Shown here one piece after another: positions 32,909 to 44,094 of a stretch of DNA of 64,000 bases. Location: contig NC_083606.1 of the NCBI RefSeq assembly GCF_029168945.1, positions 19,494,041 to 19,558,040 on the forward strand, written 5' to 3'. Every line of letters begins with the position of its first letter. Position 1 is the stretch's first letter. The notes below the pieces were generated by a model. The model saw only the letters and a program-made list of their open reading frames with translations, was not told where the DNA came from and ran no database searches. The translations under genes and the position numbers were made by a program. The DNA is from Cannabis sativa (taxonomy: Eukaryota; Streptophyta; Magnoliopsida; Rosales; Cannabaceae).

Positions 32909-35125
32909 ATGGCGTTCATTTCATCATCATCTTCCTTCCCCATTTCACCTGCCACCTTCCATGCCCAACCTTACTCTGATCCTCCATACAAGCTTCTGCA
33001 AAAGCATTCATCTCTGACCCTCCTCTCTCGATGCAACAACATCCACACTCTCAAACAAGTTCACGCCCACATCATCAAGACTGGTCTCCACAATACCCAT
33101 TTCGCCCTGAGCAAGCTCATTGAGTTTTGCGCAGTTTCTCCCTCTGGAGATCTCTCTTATGCTATCTCTATACTCGAAACTATTCAAGACCCCAACCAGT
33201 TCATGTGGAACACCATCATTCGTGGCCTTTCATTGAGCTCTGACCCTGCTCTGGCAATCGTTTTCTACAATCGAATGATTCTTTCTGGAATTGAGCCGAA
33301 TTCTTATACTTTCCCGATTCTTTTGAAGACTTGTGCGAAAATGGCGGTTACCCATGTAGGGAAACAACTCCACGGACAAATTTTGAAGCTTGGGCTTGGT
33401 TCTGATGTTTTTGTGAACTCTTCTCTTATCAATATGTATGCTCAATGTAGTGAGTTAGATAATGCACGTTTAGTGTTTGATAAAAGTGTCGTTCGAAATG
33501 AGGTTTCATTTACGGCCTTAATAACTGGTTATGCTTCAAGAGGTCGCATGGCGGAGGCTCGATGCCTTTTTGACAAAATACCCATTAGAGATGCGGTGTC
33601 TTGGAATGCTATGATTTCGGGTTATGGTCATAGTGGCCGGTTTGGAGAAGCCTTGTTATTTTTTAAGGAGATGCTGAAAGCAAATGTGAAGCCAAATGAG
33701 AGTACTATTGTCACTGTGCTTTCTTCTTGTGCTCAGTCAGGGTCTCTTGAATTAGGGAATTGGGTTCGGTCTTGGGTTGAGGACCATGACCTTGGTTCAA
33801 ATCTTCGGGTTGTTAATGCACTAATTGATATGTACTCAAAGTGTGGGAATCTAGATAAGGCTAGAGATTTATTCAATGGTCTAAATCAAAAGAATGTTGT
33901 ATCATGGAATGCCATGATAGGTGGATATACTCAGATGAGCAACTATAAAGAAGCACTGTCTCTCTTTCGTGTCATGCTTAGATCAGATATAGAGCCTAAC
34001 GATGTCACATTATTATGCGTTCTTCCTGCATGTGCACACTTGGGTGCACTTGACCTTGGTAAATGGATTCATTCTTATATAGACAAAAACTTCTTGACTT
34101 ATACAAATAAATCCCTTTGTACAAGCCTCATTGACATGTATGCCAAATGTGGAAATATTAAGGCAGCACAACAAGTCTTTGATGGTATGGAAGTTAGAAG
34201 CCTGGCTTCTTGGAATGCAATGATATCTGGGTTAGCAATACACGGTCATGCAAGTATGGCGTTTGAGCTTTTTTCGAAAATGGTGGACTTGGGATTCATG
34301 CCGGATGATATAACATTTGTTGGTGTTTTATCTGCTTGCAACCATGCTGGTCTTGTAGACCTTGGACGTCACTATTTCAGTTCAATGATTCAAGATTACA
34401 ACATTTCACCTAAACTGCAACACTATGGAATTATGATAGATCTTCTTGGCCAAGCCAAGTTGTTTGATGAAGCTGAGTCTCTGATAAAAAATATGGAGAT
34501 GAAGCCGGATGGTGCTATTTGGGGTTCTCTACTTGGAGCTTGCAAAGTCCATAATCGCGTAGAATTGGGCGAATATGTTGCCCAACACCTCTTTGAATTA
34601 GAACCTGAAAATCCTGGCGCTTATGTGCTGTTATCGAACATATATGCAGCAGCTGGTAGGTGGGATGATGTAGCAAAGATAAGGACTAGACTACATGATA
34701 AAGGGTTGAAGAAAGTTCCAGGTTGTACCTCAATTGAGGTGGACAATGTTGTTCATGAGTTCCTTGTAGGGGACAAAGTACATCCTTTAAGCAAAGATAT
34801 TTATAAAATGTTGAATGAAGTAGATAGGCTTTTGGACATGTCTGGCTTTAAGCCAGATACATCTGAGGTTCTCTCTGATATGGATGATGATTTGAAAGAA
34901 GGAGCTTTGAGCCATCACAGTGAAAAGTTGGCCATCGCTTTTGGTTTAATTAGTACAAAACCAGGGACAACTATTAGAATTGTTAAGAATCTTCGTGTAT
35001 GTGGAAATTGTCATTCTGCTACAAAGCTAATATCCAAGATCTTCAAGAGGGAAATTATAGCCAGAGATCGAAATCGTTTCCACCACTTTAAAGATGGTTC
35101 TTGCTCATGTAACGACTATTGGTGA
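32909..35125 (+). CDS. OTP82: PPR-DYW organelle RNA-editing factor, OTP82-like
   Basis: Intronless 738-codon frame, typical of PLS-class PPR genes. Residues 1-30 are Ser-rich with little acidic content, consistent with a plastid transit peptide. Residues about 35-560 are P, L and S repeats (recurrent SWNAMISGY, LIDMYSKCG and NALIDMY text). About 560-640 are the E/E+ motifs (PGAYVLLSNIYAAAGRWDD, then PGCTSIEV). The last about 95 residues are a complete DYW cytidine-deaminase domain: HSEK with H670 and E672, CGNC with C698 and C701, and terminal CSCNDYW. By overall wording and length it closely matches Arabidopsis OTP82 (At1g08070), a chloroplast factor for C-to-U editing of ndh transcripts (ndhB and ndhG sites). 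The orthology is recalled, not computed. ATG 32909 is the first in frame and begins the transit peptide. Nothing is truncated. The target sites are inferred from the family. Confidence 0.93.
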   Translation: MAFISSSSSFPISPATFHAQPYSDPPYKLLQKHSSLTLLSRCNNIHTLKQVHAHIIKTGLHNTHFALSKLIEFCAVSPSGDLSYAISILETIQDPNQFMWNTIIRGLSLSSDPALAIVFYNRMILSGIEPNSYTFPILLKTCAKMAVTHVGKQLHGQILKLGLGSDVFVNSSLINMYAQCSELDNARLVFDKSVVRNEVSFTALITGYASRGRMAEARCLFDKIPIRDAVSWNAMISGYGHSGRFGEALLFFKEMLKANVKPNESTIVTVLSSCAQSGSLELGNWVRSWVEDHDLGSNLRVVNALIDMYSKCGNLDKARDLFNGLNQKNVVSWNAMIGGYTQMSNYKEALSLFRVMLRSDIEPNDVTLLCVLPACAHLGALDLGKWIHSYIDKNFLTYTNKSLCTSLIDMYAKCGNIKAAQQVFDGMEVRSLASWNAMISGLAIHGHASMAFELFSKMVDLGFMPDDITFVGVLSACNHAGLVDLGRHYFSSMIQDYNISPKLQHYGIMIDLLGQAKLFDEAESLIKNMEMKPDGAIWGSLLGACKVHNRVELGEYVAQHLFELEPENPGAYVLLSNIYAAAGRWDDVAKIRTRLHDKGLKKVPGCTSIEVDNVVHEFLVGDKVHPLSKDIYKMLNEVDRLLDMSGFKPDTSEVLSDMDDDLKEGALSHHSEKLAIAFGLISTKPGTTIRIVKNLRVCGNCHSATKLISKIFKREIIARDRNRFHHFKDGSCSCNDYW

Positions 35126-35459
35126 AACCGAAAACTTTGAAAAGGGTAATATTTGGATATGTAAGCACACACACACTAATACGAATGTATATAATGTTCT
35201 AAAGCTGTTTCTTCATAGAAATATAAATTGAAAACATAAATATATAAATGTATGCATCTTCATTGCTGGTACATATTGAGCTGAGGTTCAACTAAGGTAG
35301 AGTGGTAGAGCATACAAATCTCTCTTGGTCTAAGAAAAGCACCCTATCTTTTTATTTATTTATCGAGATGGGATTACATAATTAAAATGTTTCCTTAGAT
35401 CACTGATTTTCGCTCAAGTACAATTGGATATTAAAATCCGTTGTGACAGTATTTTGAGT
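35126..35459. other. Convergent intergenic region between the PPR and ENOD93-like genes
   Basis: About 330 bp hold the 3' UTRs of both genes. Short CA repeats (35166-35176) and AT-rich text are seen, with no separate gene. Confidence 0.6.
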
Positions 35460-36605
35460 CTATGCTTCTATGTTTGAGGCTTGCTTGAAGGAGTTCTTTC
35501 TTGCTGTAGCCAGGACAGTCTTGTCAGCAACTATGAAATATGCCGCCCCAGCCGCTGCCATCAGATTAAAATCTCTTTAATAAACCAAATACTTGACATA
35601 CAAAAAGAAATACTTATTTAGTATGATGAAGATGGTAACCTGTGGAGATAATGAGGGCCTGAGCAGTGGGGTTGAGATGGGCTTTTGCCCAAGGCAGCAT
35701 CCTCGCACTAGCAAGCTGCAAGTTAAGAAGCATATTGTAAGTCAATCTTATAGTAAAATTCCCTTTTAAATTGCTACCCCCCCAAAAAAAAAGTTCCTTT
35801 AAATAATATTTGGTGCCATCTGAGAATTCGTCTTCTTTTTCAATTTTTATTTTGTTATATATATTTAAATTTGTATGCATGAGCTAGTATAGATTTTCAA
35901 AAGATGTAGGGACTTACAGTTGGAATGGCAGTAACAATACTAGCAACAATAGCTGCCTTAGCTCCTGCTTTCACACCTTCTGTTATTGTGTTAAAAAGAA
36001 AAAAGAAATTAGAGGGGATGGTAAAAGGTAAAACATCATAACATGTTATCACAATGATTCTTCAATATTGCTCTGAGTCATTGTTCATTGAAGAAAATAA
36101 TTATTTTCATTCATAATAACCTTGTAATGATTTTTTATGACGACTTCCAAGTTCTCATCACACATATCTAAAACAAAAACCATTTTTAGTATGGGCCTTC
36201 ACTATAACGTACTTTTCTCAACTTTTTATCCCAAAATACAAAAATCTTTATAATTTCACTTGGTGGTTGGGGCCATCAACCACCAAATCTTAATGAAATA
36301 ATTGTAACACATGGTATCTATCTCATAGATTTTGGATTTAACCGATGCAAGAAATATCTTTAGGTAACCATGATGATACTTGATATCATGAAGAGCCACA
36401 TGATACTAATACAACTTTTAGCCCAAACTCAAAACCATAATTGAAAAGAAAAAAGAGAAAGTACCAAAAACATAGAATGTGTGTTTTTGTATAATTTTTT
36501 TTTTTTTTTAAAAAAAAAAAAGCAACAAAATAACATACCATGAGAACAATGTTTAGCCATGGCCAACCTTTGGTCAAGAGCAGACTGAGCGACATTGTTT
36601 GCCAT
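35460..36605 (-). CDS. ENOD93: Early nodulin 93-like protein, four exons
   Basis: Exons (minus): 36605-36539, 35979-35918, 35715-35640, 35554-35460. All introns are GT...AG with good donors (|GTATGT, |GTAAGT, |GTTACC). The exons total 300 nt, 99 residues plus stop. The protein reads MANNVAQSALDQRLAMAK at the start, then GVKAGAKAAIVASIV and MLPWAKAHLNPTAQALIIST, and ends AAYFIVADKTVLATARKNSF plus a short tail. This is the wording of the plant ENOD93 family (about 100 residues, two hydrophobic segments near residues 30-45 and 67-82). ENOD93 proteins are small membrane proteins, reported at mitochondria and linked to cytochrome c oxidase and nitrogen responses; that is family knowledge, not seen here. 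The start is the only ATG that gives the family N-terminus. The gene appears intact, with a TATA box at 36732-36739. It is convergent with the PPR gene. Confidence 0.9.
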
Positions 36606-36731
36606 TTTAGAAGTACAATTATGAGGGGAAGAGATTGTTGCAAATGAAGTAAACTGAAAATAGCTCTAAATGGCTAATATATATTGGTTTGTTAAGCTTT
36701 GAATGAATTGAAGTTGTGAGATTTGGACAAA

Positions 36732-36739
36732 TATTTATA
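36732..36739 (-). promoter_or_regulatory. TATA box of the ENOD93-like gene
   Basis: TATAAATA in minus sense, 127 bases before the ATG, giving a leader of roughly 95 nt. Confidence 0.65.
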
Positions 36740-37479
36740 AGCATTTTTGAGTGAGAAATAGTTGGTGGGGGGTAGGACTTAGGAGTTGATGGTTTTTCTT
36801 TTAATTCTAAGGTCTATAGGTACCTGTTTTCATCAAAGCAGGTGATATGGTCGGTTTACTGTTGGAGTGTTCAGGTTTCGTTCCCTAAATGTCCCTGACC
36901 TTTGCATGTGAGATGTGAAGTTTTATGAAGGGTCTCATGGTAATTTAATTTTACAGATGTTGGTATTTGGTCACATTATCCACTTATGTTTCTTTACTGA
37001 CACAAAAGAATCTTTAAACTAACAGAGTTACTTTACTAAAATGTGAGTTAATATTACACTAATAAGTACCTTTTTTGAAAAACTCTTCTCTTTGTTATGG
37101 AGATTAGCAAAATCCACCGGTTTAGGAGAAAGATGCCCAAATACCATGGGTAGCCCTTTAAGTTTTTTTTTTTTTTTTTTTTATAATGAGATAGCCCTAT
37201 TTAAGTTGAAGCCCCATTTAGTTGCATTAACCTGAACTGTGTGATTCATGAGATGAGGCACGTGTCCCGATTTGAAGGAAGCAGATCTGTCTTTATTCGA
37301 ATAGTACAGTAACTTCTTAGGTTCATGGTTTTGAGTGGCAAGACAGTGGCTGGTATTGGACCCTCTTATCAATTTCATCGTTTTCTTCTGGGTTTGGCCA
37401 GTTTTACTTTTGTATCTTTCTTCTTCAGAATTGATAATGATAATGATAAGGGCGTTCAATTCAACGCTCCCTAACATCT
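36740..37479. other. Upstream region of the ENOD93-like gene, no gene seen
   Basis: Intergenic text with a 20-base poly-T run (37163-37182). A 98-codon frame on the minus strand (37181-37477) has no recognisable motif and is not called. Confidence 0.5.
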
Positions 37480-37768
37480 TGTATCTTTAGATATTGAGCA
37501 CCGTATATCTCAATCTAAATTAGAGTACAATAATCTGTGTACAACAAGGAAAGTGTATTGCACAAAAAAAAAAAAAAAGAAATAGAGTAAACAAGAAGAA
37601 AAGAAAAAAAGAGAGCAAAAGTTAACTGTTCTGTTAGGATCTATATTTATATACATAAATTATATAAGGATTAAGCAAAAGACTGCTACAACAATCTAAC
37701 AGTAATTACTTAACTAATATCTGACAAAACCGATAGCTAACATCAAATCCTATTGAACTATACTAACA
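37480..37768 (-). mobile_element. 3' LTR-like end of the outer minus-strand copia element
   Basis: In minus sense a purine tract GAGGGAGA and then TGTTAGTATAG follow the RNase H text, as at a pol/3' LTR border. TATATAAATATAGATCC, a T-rich tract and a leader-like end follow. The right LTR of this element (near 62192) begins TGTTAGAGAGAG and does not look like this one. The distal border is uncertain. Confidence 0.5.
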
Positions 37769-37779
37769 TCTCCCTCAAA

Positions 37780-38777
37780 CGAAAATATGTAGCAGCCATT
37801 TGAAGTTTAGACTTTAGGAACTTGAATCGATTAGTTGAGAGGGACTTGATGAGAATGCCAGCTGTTTGATTCGGAGAAGGAACATACTGAACAGATAGTT
37901 GTTTTGCAATGATTTGATCTCTCACAAAATGCAGATCAATCCTATATGTTTGGACTTGGCATGAAAGACTGGATTTGCTGCAAAAGTTATAGCACTGTGG
38001 TTACCAACCCAGTTAACAGGGAAGTAGGCAAGTGGAGCTTGTAATTCAGTAAGCAGAGATGTAATCCATCTTAGTTCAGCTGCAGCATTGGCTAATGCCC
38101 TGAATTCACTTTTAGTGCTGGATTGAGCCACTGCACTTTGCTTTTTAGTAGACCAAGATATGATATTTCCCAAAAAAAAAGACAATATAGCTACTAGAGC
38201 GTCTGTCATCTACACAACTTGCCCAGTCAGCATCAGAGTAGCATTCAATGGTCATTGCAGCAGCATGTCTTAATAGTATGCCATCTACATAACTCAAGGG
38301 GAAATTGTGCTTTTTCATGATTTGTTTTGAAAGACAATGCATGTTATTTGCCATATTGACATGCCTCACAAAAATGAAACTCAATGTTTTTAAAATTTCT
38401 AATATTCATTTGATTCAAAACAAGACTTAAAACATGATTGGATGGGTGGCCAAGTTTCCTATGTCACTTATCTTTGATTGAACTAACACCAGACACACTC
38501 TCAGTCACAAGCTAAGTTACATTTTGATTTAACACAGAAGACAAAGCAGAAAAATAGGTTGCTTTAGACTTTAGAGCAGGGTAGGCTAAGGAATTCTTTT
38601 TGTGAGATGGCTTGACCCAGGTGGAGCTTCCCTTGAAGCACTTTCTTCTTTGTTTGATTGTCCTTCACACAACAATTATCAGATGAGAATTCAACATTAA
38701 CATCATTATCAACAATTAATTTTGAAATGCTAACCAGATTCTTAGTTATGTTGGGAACATGTAGCATTTCTTTGAAA
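37780..38777 (-). pseudogene. 3' fragment of copia pol (pre-integrase zinc region fused to RNase H)
   Basis: In minus sense: MLHVPNITKNLVSISKL (38767 down), the pre-integrase region HRKLGHPSNHV...CEACQYGK (about 38470-38350), then an abrupt jump at about 38290 to the RT end/RNase H text (YSDADWASCVDDRRSSS, QSSTKSEFRALANAAAELRW). It ends near 37780 after at least two frameshifts. The integrase core and the reverse transcriptase are missing. It continues the gag fragment 60775-62003, from which it was separated by the solo LTR insertion at 38783. Confidence 0.85.
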
Positions 38778-38782
38778 ATAAG

Positions 38783-40293
38783 TGTTGGAATTTTATGTCC
38801 TAAATAAAACTCATTTCAATTTAATCTGATTTGTTATCAATAGAAGATTAGAAGTCATTTATGTTTACATGTAGTTTTCATGTTTATGGTTTGATGTGTA
38901 CAAAATCTGTTAAGTCCAGAGCATATAATTATTCACAATTACAGCGATGTCAACACAGTGGAAGGTAATTGTGATTATATGCTTCAAAAGATAATGTCCC
39001 ATGATTCATTAGTGCACTGGATTTACACTGATGTGATAGTCAGCGATAAAGTATACTTACACCTTGGATAAGTGTTATGTTCTTTCTAAAACATTGGCAA
39101 AGTATGCTAGTTTCGGATGTATGGAGTATACATTGGACTGGGACCGATATTGATCTTGGTAAAGATATTATAATCTTACCGTTGTATCTTTCTAAGTCAA
39201 TATCACTGGTTGATCTTAGATCAAAAGATCTTAATCCTGACATGGTTAGGTTCGATCTCAAGAGTGTTATTTGTGTTCTTTTATTTGTTAGTTAAGCCTA
39301 CCTTTTGGTCCGGGTAATATGTACATTTTGGAAACATGATAGTATAATTGAGTGGGAGCGCTAAACATAGATATGGAATCTATAGCTTCTATCAGGACAT
39401 AGAAGTGAAACGATGATTTCCTTCGAGCTTGGCTTAATAGAGATAAATGGAGGAGCTCTTATTTCAGTAATTATATTAGTTTACTAAAATAACATTTATA
39501 GGAAGTGTTTTAAGGATAAAATACATTGAGGGGTGAAACGGTAAATTTGTCCTCACTCGATGTAAATCATCTATAGAGGATCTTTGATGATTGGGATTAG
39601 AACGATGGTTAAATATTTATAGCGTATCTATATCATGGAACATATAGAGCGTTATATATAACTGAGAGTGCAATTCCAAGTTCTATAGTGGTTCAATGAG
39701 GAATTAATAAGTTAGGAAATTTACTTGGTAAATTCTAGATCTGCTTATTGGAAGCTCAGTTATATAGGCTCATGGTCCCCATACTAGTTGAGATAATACT
39801 GCTTGTAAGACTCAACTAATTGATTTTAATTAATCAATTATACTAAAATTAGACTATGTCTAGTTTATGAATTTTCACTAAGCTAGGGCTTAATTGTGAA
39901 GAAAAGAGATTCTAGAGTTTATTTGTTAATAAAGAGACTTTGTTAAGTCTAATTAATAAATATATTAAATGGCAATTTTATTTGATAATTAATTTTAATT
40001 ATTAAATAAATAGTTTTGGCATCTAAGTGGTTAAATTAGAAAATATGGCATTTTTGAGAAAAATAAGATAAATAGTTGAAAAATGGCAAAATTTCAAGTA
40101 GTGGGCACACATCCTATGGCCGGCCATGAGGTCTATTTTACCATTTATTTTATCAATTTTTTAATGCCAAATAATTCATACCTAAACCTAGATGGATTCC
40201 TATAAATAGATAGTGATGGTCTCAAATTGAAAGATGATACATTCAAGCCTTTCAGTCAAAATTTTGAGCCTTCTATCTCTCTCTCATTCGAAT

Positions 40294-40391
<98 letters not shown>

Positions 40392-40659
40392 AATTTTTGA
40401 ACCCTATAGTGATAGAGTACATGCCCACACATAACAAGTTGGTACTCATAGTGTGTAAGACTGTGAAGAATCCAATTCAAATGAAGGAGAATCGGGCTCA
40501 GATCTTAGTGATACTCTGCTACATAAAGAATACAAGGGTTAGAGATCTGAGCGGAAAGAGTCATTTAATTTTGCTGCAACCAATGTAAAGTTTCTTAAAC
40601 TTTATGTGTTTAAATTACATTATTTTAGAAATTCATATTTAGGATGTTAAATAGCATAC
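38783..40659 (+). mobile_element. Solo LTR S1, left part
   Basis: Starts TGTTGGAATTTTATG. It is preceded by ATAAG (38778-38782), which is repeated at 60770-60774 after the other end of the same LTR (60729-60769). It is a solo LTR of about 1.92 kb in a copia coding sequence, later opened at CATAC by the next insertion. TATAAATA is at 40201-40208. It carries a long (CT)n tract. Confidence 0.88.
40297..40389 (+). repeat. (CT)46 microsatellite in solo LTR S1
   Basis: Uninterrupted CT run of about 93 bases downstream of the LTR TATA box. The same LTR position holds short CT/GA tracts in the other copies (13856-13883, 28643-28660). Confidence 0.95.
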
Positions 40660-42216
40660 TGTTGGGTTTTGTGCCCTAAATAAAACCCTTTGCAATCTGA
40701 TTAGTTATCAATATAAGAAATTTGAAGTGATTTATGTTTGCATGAATTTTACATGCTAATGGTTTAATATGTTTGTTACATTTATACACAAAATAAGTTA
40801 AATCCATATTCACAATTACAGTATCGTCAACACAGTGGAATGTGATTGTGATCATATGAATCAAAAGACTAAGTCCCTGTTTCATCAGTGTTTTGGATTT
40901 GCACTAATGTGATAATCAGCAATGATGTGTACTTACACTTGGAGTAAGTGTTATGTTCTTTCCAGGCCATTAGTAAAGTATACTAGTTTCGAATGTATGG
41001 AGTATACATTGGACTGGACCGATATTGCAACTTAATTAGTTAAGATATTATAAACTTACTGTTATATCTTTCCAAGTCAATATCAGTAGTTGATCTTAAG
41101 ATTAAAAGAATCTAAATCCTGATATGCTTAGGCTCAACTCAGGAGTGTTATTCATGTTCTTTGATTTATTAGTTAAGCCTACTTTTGGGTCAGGGTGATA
41201 CTTATATTTTGAGAACATGATAGTATGATTGAGTGGGAGTGCTGAACATAAATATGAAATCTATAGCTTCTACTGGTGTATAGAAGTTAAGTGATGATTC
41301 CCTTCGAGCTTAGCTAAATAGAAGTCAATGGATGAGCTCTTGTTTAAGTGACTAATTCTTAGATCACTAAACATCATTTACAGGTAGCTAAGTGTTTTAA
41401 GGGCAAAATACATTGAGGGGTGAGAACGGTAAAATTATCCCATCTCGATGTAAATCATCTATATAGAGGATCTTTGATCACAGTAAGATTATAACAATGG
41501 TTAAATGAGATAGCATATCTATATCGTGGAACATATAATATGCTCTATATAAGTCTGAGAGTGCAATTCTAAGTTCTAAGAATGGATTCAACGAAGCATT
41601 AATAAGTAGGAATCTACTTAGTAGATTCGGTTCACTTATTGGAAGCTCAGCATATAGATCCATGGTCCCCATTCTAGTTGAGAATATACTGCTTGTAAGA
41701 CTCAATAATTGATTTGTGATTAATCAATTATAGTTCTAAAATTAGACTATGTCTAATTTGTGAATTTTCACTAAGCAGGGGCGAAATTGTAAAGAAAAGA
41801 GATTCTAGGTTTATTTATTTATTAATAGACTTTATATGTCTAATTAATAATTAAATTAAATGATAATATTATTTAATAATCTATTTTAGTTATTAAATAA
41901 TTAGTTTTGGCATTTAAATGGTTAGAATTGGAAAATTGGCATTTTTGAGAAAATAGAAATAAAATTTGTGAAAGCTGCAAAAACCAAGTGGGGCCCATTA
42001 CACACCATGGCCGGCCACTTATAGTGGTTTTTCAAATTGATATTTTCATTATTTTAATGCCAAATAATTTCTAACCTAAACCTAGTAGTTGCCTATAAAT
42101 AGAAAGTGATGGTTCAGTCAAATAACAACTTTTTCATAACTTGGAATAACCTTTCTGTCAGAAAATTCTCTCTTCAGAAAACTGAGCCTTCCCTTTTCTC
42201 TTCTATAGCCGAAATC
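40660..42216 (+). mobile_element. 5' LTR of the gag-bearing plus element, left part
   Basis: Starts TGTTGGGTTTTGTGCCC, preceded by CATAC (40655-40659), which recurs at 60724-60728. It is interrupted after GCCGAAATC by the minus-strand element, and the remainder is 52379-52711. TATA box at 42094-42101. Confidence 0.9.
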
Positions 42217-44094
42217 TGTTGGAATTTATTTTACCAGGATCTTAGATCTACTCACAAGTATGTTTATTAACATCCTAAATATGAACTTTCTAAAACGATA
42301 AAATAAACACATATAAAGTTTAGGAAACCTTACATTGGGTGCAGCGGAATAATATGACTCCTTCCGTTCAGATATCTAGCCCTTGATTCCTTTCTGTAGC
42401 AGAGCATTATCAATATCTGAACCTGGATCTCTTTCTCTGAATCTTTGATGCTGAATCTCCTTTGCTGATGATCTTTCTTCACGATCTTCCTCACTGTGAT
42501 TGAGGTATCACTTGATGTGTGTGGGCACTACTCTAATCACTAAGAGAGGTTCGAAATTTTGAGGAAGAAAAGAGAGAGAGAGTGGCGGCTAGAGAAGAGA
42601 GTGGAGGCTCAGGTTTTTCTGATTCAGAAAGTGTAATTTTCCTGAAACCTTCACTATCTATTTATAGCATTCCTCTAGGGCTTGATTTGAATTATATGGC
42701 ATTAAAATAATGAAAAAATCATTTAAAAAAGATAACACAAGTGGCCGGCCCTATGCTAGGTGGACTGGGCCTTGATTTTTGCAATTTTGCAATTTCACCA
42801 CTTTTGTATCTGATTTTCTCAAAAATGCCAATTTCCTAATTCAATCATCTAAATGCCAATTCTAACTATTTAATAACTATAAATAATTATTAAATAATAT
42901 TGTCATTTATCATATTTATTAATTGAACCATACAAAGTATCATAATTAACAAATATGCCCCTATAAACTCTTTCTTTACAATTTCGCCCTTACTTAGTGA
43001 AAATTTCACAAATAGACATAGTCTAACTTGTGAATTATAATTGATTAATCAAAACCAATTACATGAGTCTTACAAACAATATTATCTCAACTAGTGGGGG
43101 GACCATGGGTCTATATAACCGAGCTTCCAATAAGTAGATCAAGAATTTAGCACTAAAATTCACTAACTTATTAATTCTTCGTTGAATCCACGCATAGAAC
43201 TCAGAATTGCACTCTCAGTATATAGAATGCTCTATATGTTCCACCATATAGACACATCATTAGTTATCCATTGTTATAATCCTAATGTGATCAATGATCC
43301 TCTATATGAATGATCTACACTGTAAAGGGATTAAATTACCGTTACACCCTACAATGTATTTATTCCTTAAAACACTTGACCCCGTATAAATGATATTTCA
43401 GCTTATGTGAAATGAGTACTCCACCATTTATGTTCGTTTGGTCAAGCTCGAAGGAGATCATCCTTTGCTTACTATTCGCCAGATAGAAGCTATAGATTCC
43501 ATGTTTATGCTAGCGCTCCCACTCAATTGCACTACCGTGTTCCCAAAATGTACGTATCACCCTGACCTAAAAGTAGGCTTAACTAACAAATCAAAGAACA
43601 CGAATAGCCTCTCGAGATTGAGCCTAATCATATCAGGATTAAGATCATTTGATCTAGGATCAACTAGGCGATATTGACTTGAATAGATATTACGGTAGGT
43701 TTAATAAATCTAAGTCAAAGTTCAATATCGGTCCCTTCCGATGCATACTCCATGCATCCAACCTGAGCTTTACTTTAACCAATGCTCTGGAAAGAACATA
43801 GTATTTCTCCAAATACAAGTAAACTCTTGTTGTAGATTATCATATCAGTAAAACCCTGTGTCTGATAAATCTAGGAAACTTTATTCACATAGTCATGTTT
43901 ACTTTCCAATGTGTTGACGACACAATAAACGGGATCAAGTATGTGAAAAGGGTTTCGATGAATTTATACATTATGTACATATAATCATGAAATAAATCAT
44001 GTGAACCATGCAACATTAAATGTTATTTCGATCTATATTAATAAGTAAATCGATTATATTGAAATGAGTTTTATTTAGGGCATAAAACCCAACA
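42217..44094 (-). mobile_element. 3' LTR of the young nested minus-strand element
   Basis: 1,878 bp, TGTTGG...CCCAACA, left target-site copy AAATC (42212-42216). By eye it is almost identical to 50493-52373. The few differences seen near its right end are three one-base losses and one A/G change, all turning CNG into CG. Confidence 0.92.

Noticed and set aside
35280..35345. tRNA-like text (GGTTCAACT and GTAGAGTGGTAGAGC)
   Set aside because: The B-box-like piece precedes the A-box-like piece, and no acceptor stem or anticodon arm can be drawn.
37181..37477. 98-codon minus-strand frame upstream of the ENOD93-like gene
   Set aside because: No recognisable motif, odd poly-Ile start, and no splice or promoter signal linking it to a gene.
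40234..40480. Frames encoding Ser/Leu or Arg/Glu dipeptide runs
   Set aside because: Translations of the CT microsatellite.
41478..41705. 75-codon frame repeated at 59651
   Set aside because: Antisense frame in the two LTRs of the same element; identity is that of paired LTRs.
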